64,000 nucleotides of DNA. Source: Rubrivivax sp. GTDB lineage: Bacteria; Pseudomonadota; Gammaproteobacteria; Burkholderiales; Burkholderiaceae_C. The first letter of the stretch is position 1. Each line of letters begins with the position of its first letter. The position numbers and the translations under genes were made by a program. The DNA is taken from positions 62,001 to 126,000 of the forward strand of contig JADYZZ010000065.1 of the NCBI GenBank assembly GCA_020852865.1. Direction: 5' to 3'. Below the pieces are notes generated by a model. The model had not been told where the DNA came from. It made no database searches and saw nothing but the letters and a program-made list of their open reading frames with translations. Positions 59,770 to 64,000 of this stretch are shown piece after piece.

Positions 59770-60406
59770 CGCGGGCCTGCGAGGCACGTTCGAACGATTC
59801 GATCAACGCGCGCAGCGGCTCGCGCTGCAGCTTGAGCGCGGCCGGATTCACCACCAGACGCGCCGAGATGTCCATGATGCGCTCCACCTCGACGAGCTGG
59901 TTCGCCCGCAGCGTGCCGCCGGTCGACACCAGGTCGACGATGGCGTCGGCCAGACCGGTGAGCGGCGCCAGCTCCATCGATCCGTAGAGCTTGATCAGGT
60001 CCACGTGCACGCCCTTGGCCGCGAAGTGCCGGCGCGCGGTCTGCGTGTACTTGGTGGCCACGCGGATGCGCGAGCCCTGGCGTACCGCGCTCGCATAGTC
60101 GAAGTCCCGGCGCGTGGCCACGCTCAGGCGGCAGCGCGCGATGCCGAGGTCGAGCGGGCGGTACAGCCCGTCGTCGTGCTCGAGCAGCACGTCCAGACCG
60201 GCCACGCCCAGGTGCGCGCCGCCATGCTGGACGTAGGTCGGCACGTCGGCCGCACGCACGAGCACGACGCGCAGGTCGGCGCGGTTGGTGGCGAGGATGA
60301 GCTTGCGGCTCTGGTCGGGGTCGTCCAGCACCTCGATGCCGGCCGCCGCCAGCAGCGGCAGCGTGTCGTCGTAGATGCGTCCCTTGGACAGCGCGAGCGT
60401 GATCAT
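59762..60406 (-). CDS. hisG: ATP phosphoribosyltransferase, short form HisG
   Basis: A 214-residue catalytic subunit of the first histidine step. [20 protein letters not shown] at the start, [20 protein letters not shown], and the PRPP loop [23 protein letters not shown]. It lacks the C-terminal regulatory domain of the long form, so it should need HisZ, which is not in this window. ATG 60406 follows a 140-base spacer from bolA; murA, often between them in Burkholderiales, is missing. Confidence 0.96.
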   Translation of the reverse strand: MITLALSKGRIYDDTLPLLAAAGIEVLDDPDQSRKLILATNRADLRVVLVRAADVPTYVQHGGAHLGVAGLDVLLEHDDGLYRPLDLGIARCRLSVATRRDFDYASAVRQGSRIRVATKYTQTARRHFAAKGVHVDLIKLYGSMELAPLTGLADAIVDLVSTGGTLRANQLVEVERIMDISARLVVNPAALKLQREPLRALIESFERASQARDE

Positions 60407-60546
60407 CGGTGAGAACGTCGGGCGAACGTCGGACGAGCGTCGGGCTCCCGGACCGGCGTGCCCGCGGGCGCCTGCGTCGTGCGGCCCTGAACCCCGATCG
60501 GGACTGCGGCGCGCGGCGCCCTGCCCGCGGCGCACCGCAGGGAACT

Positions 60547-60846
60547 TCAGTGGTCGTGCAAACCGGCGGCCGACGGCGGCTGCACCGCCCCGGGTGAGGC
60601 GGCGGCGTATTCGGCCGGGGTCAGCGTCTGCATGGAAAGCGCATGCACCTGCTCGCGCATTCTATCGCCCAGTGCCGCGTACACCCGCTGATGGCGCCGC
60701 ACGCGCGTGAGGCCCTCGAACTCGGGCGAGACGATGGTGGCGAAGAAGTGCCGCCCGTCGCCTTCGACCTGCAGCGCCGTGCACGGCAGCCCGGCCGCGA
60801 TGTAGCGGCGCACGTCCTCGACAGTGGGTTCGGTCATCGCGTTCAC
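60547..60846 (-). CDS. BolA-family protein (IbaG-like)
   Basis: A 99-residue BolA protein: [47 protein letters not shown] with the conserved RxxRHxxVY helix, and [18 protein letters not shown]. The small Cys-containing loop (GLPCTAL) matches the IbaG type, which handles Fe-S clusters with monothiol glutaredoxins. Overlaps the ClpP-like stop by four bases. Confidence 0.92.
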   Translation of the reverse strand: MNAMTEPTVEDVRRYIAAGLPCTALQVEGDGRHFFATIVSPEFEGLTRVRRHQRVYAALGDRMREQVHALSMQTLTPAEYAAASPGAVQPPSAAGLHDH

Positions 60847-61448
60847 CCCAGTTCGTTGTGACGTTCGACGATGCGCGCGACGATGCCGTAGGCCACCGCC
60901 TCCTCGGCGCTCATCCAGTAGTCGCGCTCCATGTCGGCCAGCACCTTGGCCTGCGCCTGGCCGGTCTCGCGTGCGATGACGCGCGCGATGCGCTCGCGCG
61001 TCTTGATGATCTCCTTGGCCTGGATCGCGATGTCGCTGGCGCGCCCGCCCGCACCGCCGGCGGGCTGGTGGATCATGAAACGCGTGTTGGGCAGGCAGAC
61101 CCGGCGCTCCCGGGCCGCCGCCAGGAAGACATGCGTGCCGGCGCTGGCCACCCAGCCGCTGCCGATCGTCGTGACCGGCGCGCGCACGAAGCGCACGACG
61201 TCGTGGATGGCGTCGCCGCTCTCGACATGGCCGCCGGGCGAGCTCACGAGCAGGTGGATCGGCGCCTCGGACTCCTGCGCCAGCAGGATCAGCCGCTCGC
61301 AGGTGTTGCGCGCGAGCTTGTCGTCGATCTCGCCGAACACGAACACGAAGCGGGACTTGAAGGCGAGCTGCTCGGCCAGGCTGCCGGCGGCACGCTCGCT
61401 CGCGCCCTTGGCAGGCTTGTCGTCGTTGGCGTCTCGAATCGGTTGCAT
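60843..61448 (-). CDS. ClpP-like serine protease
   Basis: A 201-residue ClpP-family protein. The triad is Ser102 in SGWVASAGTHVFLAA, His127 in FMIHQPAGG and probably Asp176 in MERDYWMSAEEAVAYG. The fold pieces VFVFGEIDDKLA and HLLVSSPGGHVESGDAIHD are typical. It differs from house-keeping ClpP (GQAASMGA there) and is not next to clpX, so it is a paralogue. Ends overlapping bolA. Partner ATPase unknown. Confidence 0.88.
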   Translation of the reverse strand: MQPIRDANDDKPAKGASERAAGSLAEQLAFKSRFVFVFGEIDDKLARNTCERLILLAQESEAPIHLLVSSPGGHVESGDAIHDVVRFVRAPVTTIGSGWVASAGTHVFLAAARERRVCLPNTRFMIHQPAGGAGGRASDIAIQAKEIIKTRERIARVIARETGQAQAKVLADMERDYWMSAEEAVAYGIVARIVERHNELG

Positions 61449-61525
61449 GCAGTGGGTTTCCCGTTGGCGCGGAGGCGATTATCGAGCCGCGGCGCAGCCC
61501 GCGCTGCAGCCGCGCGCCGGCGCCC

Positions 61526-62287
61526 CTACTGGCGCAACTTGTAGCCGCTGGCGAGCAGGCGCAGCGTGAACGCGGCCACGACGACGGCAGCGCTGCCGAC
61601 GACCGCCAGGCTGATCCACGGCGAGATGTCGCTCTGGCCGAAGAAGCCGCGCCGAAAGCCGTCGATCATGTAGAAGAACGGGTTGAGGTGGCTCACCGCC
61701 AGCCACACCCCCGGCAGCGACTGCACCGAGTAGAACACGCCCGACAGGAAGGTCATGGGCATGACGATGAAGTTCTGGAAGGCGGCGAGCTGGTCGAACT
61801 TGTCGGCCCACAGGCCGGCGACGAGCCCGAGCGAGCCCAGCAGCGACGCCCCGAGCGCGGCGAAGACGACGATCCACCACGGCTCGGCCAGGCGCAGCGG
61901 CACGAACCAGGCGGTGACGAGCAGCACGCCCAGGCCGACCACCAGCCCGCGCAGCATCGACGCACCGACGTAGGCCGCGAACCAGGCGCGGTGGCCCAGC
62001 GGCGTGACGAGCAGAAAGACGAGGTTGCCGGTGATCTTGCTCTGGATCAGCGAGCTCGAGCTGTTGGCGAAGGCGTTCTGCAGCACGCTCATCATCACCA
62101 GCCCGGGCACGAGGAAGCTCGTGTAGCCGACACCGGGGTAGACCTGCACGCGGTCTTCCAGCACATGGCCGAAGATCAACAGGTACAGCAGCGCCGTCAG
62201 CACCGGCGCGGCCACGGTCTGGAAGCTCACCTTCCAGAAGCGCAGCACCTCCTTGCGAAACAGTGTGCCGGCGCCCTCGAGGCTCAT
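61526..62287 (-). CDS. ABC-2 type exporter permease
   Basis: A 253-residue inner-membrane permease with six hydrophobic segments and the ABC-2 signature around FQNFIVMPMTFLSGVFYSVQ, then LPGVWLAVSHLNPFFYMIDG. This is the YadH-type found with YadG-type ATPases near bolA in proteobacteria. ATG overlaps the ATPase stop (ATGA). Substrate unknown. Confidence 0.92.
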   Translation of the reverse strand: MSLEGAGTLFRKEVLRFWKVSFQTVAAPVLTALLYLLIFGHVLEDRVQVYPGVGYTSFLVPGLVMMSVLQNAFANSSSSLIQSKITGNLVFLLVTPLGHRAWFAAYVGASMLRGLVVGLGVLLVTAWFVPLRLAEPWWIVVFAALGASLLGSLGLVAGLWADKFDQLAAFQNFIVMPMTFLSGVFYSVQSLPGVWLAVSHLNPFFYMIDGFRRGFFGQSDISPWISLAVVGSAAVVVAAFTLRLLASGYKLRQ

Positions 62288-63258
62288 GCCGCCGCATCCT
62301 GGGCAGCGTCGGACCAGCCTGCCGGGGCGGCCCGGTCGCTCCGGGGCGGCGCGCCGCCCCCCTGCATGATCTCGACGAACACGTCCTCGAGGTCGGCGCG
62401 GCCGATCTCGAGATCCTCGATGCGCACGCCGGCCGCGCGCAGCGCGCCGAGCTGGCGCTCCACCGCCGCCGCGTCGCCCGCCTTGAGCTGCACGATGCGT
62501 CCGGTGACGCGCGCCGCTGCCGCCAGTCCGGGCGGCAGCGCGTCGTCGGTCTTGAAGCGCAGCATCGTGCTGGCCGCGCGCGCCAGCAGCGCCGAGGTGC
62601 GGTCGAGCGCGACCACGCGTCCTTGTTTGAGCATCGCGATGCGGCCGCACAGGGCCTCGGCCTCTTCGAGGTAGTGCGTCGTCAGCAGCACCGTGTGCCC
62701 CTCGCGGTTCAGGCGCGCGATGAAGCGCCACAGCGTCTGGCGCAACTCGACGTCGACACCGGCGGTCGGCTCGTCGAGCACGATGACCGGCGGCCGGTGC
62801 ACCAGCGCCTGCGCCACCAGCATGCGACGCTTCATGCCGCCCGAGAGCTGGCGTGTGTTGGCCTCGGCCTTGTCGGCGAGGTCGAGTTCGGCCAGCAACT
62901 CGTCGATCCAGGCCTCGTTGCGCCGCACGCCGAAGTAGCCGCTCTGGATGCGCAGCGTCTCGCGCACGTTGAAGAACGGGTCGAACACCAGCTCCTGCGG
63001 CACGATGCCCAGCGCGCGGCGCGCGGCGGCGAAGTCGGCCACCACGTCGTGGCCCATTACGGCGACGCGGCCCGAGGTGGCGCGCGCCAGCCCGGCAAGC
63101 ACCGAGATCAGCGTCGTCTTGCCGGCGCCGTTGGGGCCGAGCAGGCCGAAGAACTCGCCGGCCTCGATGTCGAACGAGACGCCGTCGAGCGCGCGCAGCG
63201 GCGCGCCGCGCGCGCCGCCGAAGACCTTGGTGACGTTGTCGAAGCGGACCGCCGGCAT
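62284..63258 (-). CDS. ABC-2 type exporter ATP-binding protein
   Basis: A 324-residue ATPase: Walker A GPNGAGKTT (about 40-48), Q-loop IVPQELVFDPFFNV, signature LSGGMKRR, Walker B VIVLDEPTAGVD and H-loop LLTTHYLEEAEAL. The C-terminal 90 residues are the extra beta domain of YadG/CcmA-like exporters plus an Ala/Pro-rich tail. ATG 63258; the divergent TetR gene starts 62 bases away. Confidence 0.93.
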   Translation of the reverse strand: MPAVRFDNVTKVFGGARGAPLRALDGVSFDIEAGEFFGLLGPNGAGKTTLISVLAGLARATSGRVAVMGHDVVADFAAARRALGIVPQELVFDPFFNVRETLRIQSGYFGVRRNEAWIDELLAELDLADKAEANTRQLSGGMKRRMLVAQALVHRPPVIVLDEPTAGVDVELRQTLWRFIARLNREGHTVLLTTHYLEEAEALCGRIAMLKQGRVVALDRTSALLARAASTMLRFKTDDALPPGLAAAARVTGRIVQLKAGDAAAVERQLGALRAAGVRIEDLEIGRADLEDVFVEIMQGGGAPPRSDRAAPAGWSDAAQDAAA

Positions 63259-63319
63259 GGGAGCGCGGGATTGTAGGCAGCGCCAAAGCGCGCGACCCGG
63301 TGCCAGAATGCAGCCCGTC

Positions 63320-63991
63320 ATGGCGACCTCCGCACCGCGCAAGAAGAAGCCCCGCCGCACCGCCGAGCGCATCCTCGAGGTGACGCTCGACCTGTTCAAC
63401 CGCTTCGGCGAGCCCAACGTCAGCACGACGCTGATCTCGGCCGAACTCGACATCAGCCCGGGCAACCTGTACTACCACTACCCGGCCAAGGACGAGCTGA
63501 TCAACAGCCTGTTCGACCGCTACGAGCGCGCGCTCGACGAGCTGCTGGCCAGCGCCGACGGCGTCGAGAACGTCGAGGACGCGTGGCTGTTCGTGCACAT
63601 GCTGTTCGAGCTGATCTGGAAGTACCGCTTCCTGTACCGCGACCTCAACGACCTGTTGAGCAAGAACCGGCGCCTGGAGACGCATTTCCAGGCCGTGCTG
63701 CGTCACAAGAGCCGCGCCATGCACGCGCTGCTCGACGGGCTGTCGCGCAGCGGTGCGGCGCGCCTCACCGGCGAGGAGGCCGCGCCCTGCGCCAGCGCCA
63801 TGGTGGTGGTGCTGACCTACTGGCTGAGCTACGAGTACGTGCGCGATCCGCGCCACGCGCTCGAGCCCGAGCGTGCGGCGGCCGCACTCGGGCGCGGCGC
63901 CTATCACGCGCTGGCGCTGCTGCTGCCGCACCTAGACGGGGCCTCGCGTGCGCATCTGCGCACCCTGGCCGCGGCCTACGTCACGGAGTGA
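63320..63991 (+). CDS. TetR-family transcriptional regulator
   Basis: A 223-residue regulator. A basic N-terminus (APRKKKPRRTAERILEV) leads to the HTH (RILEVTLDLFNRFGEPNVST, LISAELDISPGNLYYHYPAK, about 15-62); the C-terminal domain keeps WKYRFLYRDLNDLLSKNRRL, typical of the TetR subfamily with a DUF6-like C-terminal domain. ATG 63320 or the in-frame ATG 63308. It diverges from the ABC-2 exporter and could control it. Confidence 0.88.
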   Translation: MATSAPRKKKPRRTAERILEVTLDLFNRFGEPNVSTTLISAELDISPGNLYYHYPAKDELINSLFDRYERALDELLASADGVENVEDAWLFVHMLFELIWKYRFLYRDLNDLLSKNRRLETHFQAVLRHKSRAMHALLDGLSRSGAARLTGEEAAPCASAMVVVLTYWLSYEYVRDPRHALEPERAAAALGRGAYHALALLLPHLDGASRAHLRTLAAAYVTE

Positions 63992-64000
63992 GCGCCGCGC

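Overview
The window is about 64 kb of very GC-rich, densely packed bacterial chromosome. Gene content and order point to a betaproteobacterium of the order Burkholderiales. The clues are hisGDCBHAF beside bolA and an ABC-2 exporter, recN-rapZ behind nadK, lolB-ispE-tRNA-Gln-prs-rplY-pth, msbA, and a split-type fatty-acid oxidation operon. The exact genus cannot be told from the sequence alone. There is no rRNA, CRISPR array, prophage or complete mobile element. Most genes are ordinary housekeeping genes in short operons, many joined by 4-bp ATGA or GTGA stop/start overlaps.

Layout. 1-5.3 kb: a minus-strand operon of a NitT/TauT-like ABC importer plus an amidohydrolase of the 8-oxoguanine deaminase type that runs off the left edge, with a divergent LysR regulator. 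5.3-6.7 kb: a graveyard of transposase remnants (an IS66 tail joined to an IS3 C-terminus) and an unassignable decayed stretch. 6.7-10.6 kb: two tRNA-Lys genes, tcdA, and tolB-pal-cpoB without tolQRA. 10.6-15.7 kb: msbA, htpX, an NYN-domain protein coupled to pyrC. 15.7-18.9 kb: a glutamate/aspartate-type ABC importer. 19-22.6 kb: two exported proteins of unknown function, one with minisatellite repeats in its N-terminus, and an Atm1-type exporter. 22.7-31 kb: a thioesterase and a six-gene beta-oxidation operon headed by a TetR regulator with a perfect palindromic operator. 31-37 kb: an FHA membrane protein coupled to a secreted serine protease, an HNH nuclease, a glycine-zipper lipoprotein, a glycosyltransferase abutting a tRNA. 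37-42.4 kb: hrcA diverging from nadK-recN-rapZ-Lon-N. 42.3-46.5 kb: mutM, a dynamin-like GTPase and mutY on the minus strand. 46.6-53.2 kb: TPR protein, lolB, ispE, tRNA-Gln, prs, rplY, pth. 53.3-60.4 kb: coaD, rsmD and the histidine genes. 60.5-64 kb: bolA, a ClpP-like protease, a two-gene ABC-2 exporter and a TetR regulator.

The most notable feature is a single 814-codon reading frame that joins complete histidinol dehydrogenase (HisD) to complete histidinol-phosphate aminotransferase (HisC) through a short Ala/Pro/Thr linker. The his cluster here also lacks hisI/hisE, and no murA lies between bolA and hisG. Other points worth a second look are the repeat-expanded signal region of a DUF2145 protein, the heptad-repeat N-terminus and start-proximal operator of the TetR regulator, the NYN protein with a histone-H1-like linker, the dynamin-like GTPase lodged between two 8-oxoguanine repair genes, and a short palindromic element found just after three stop codons. 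I found no single large undescribed system.
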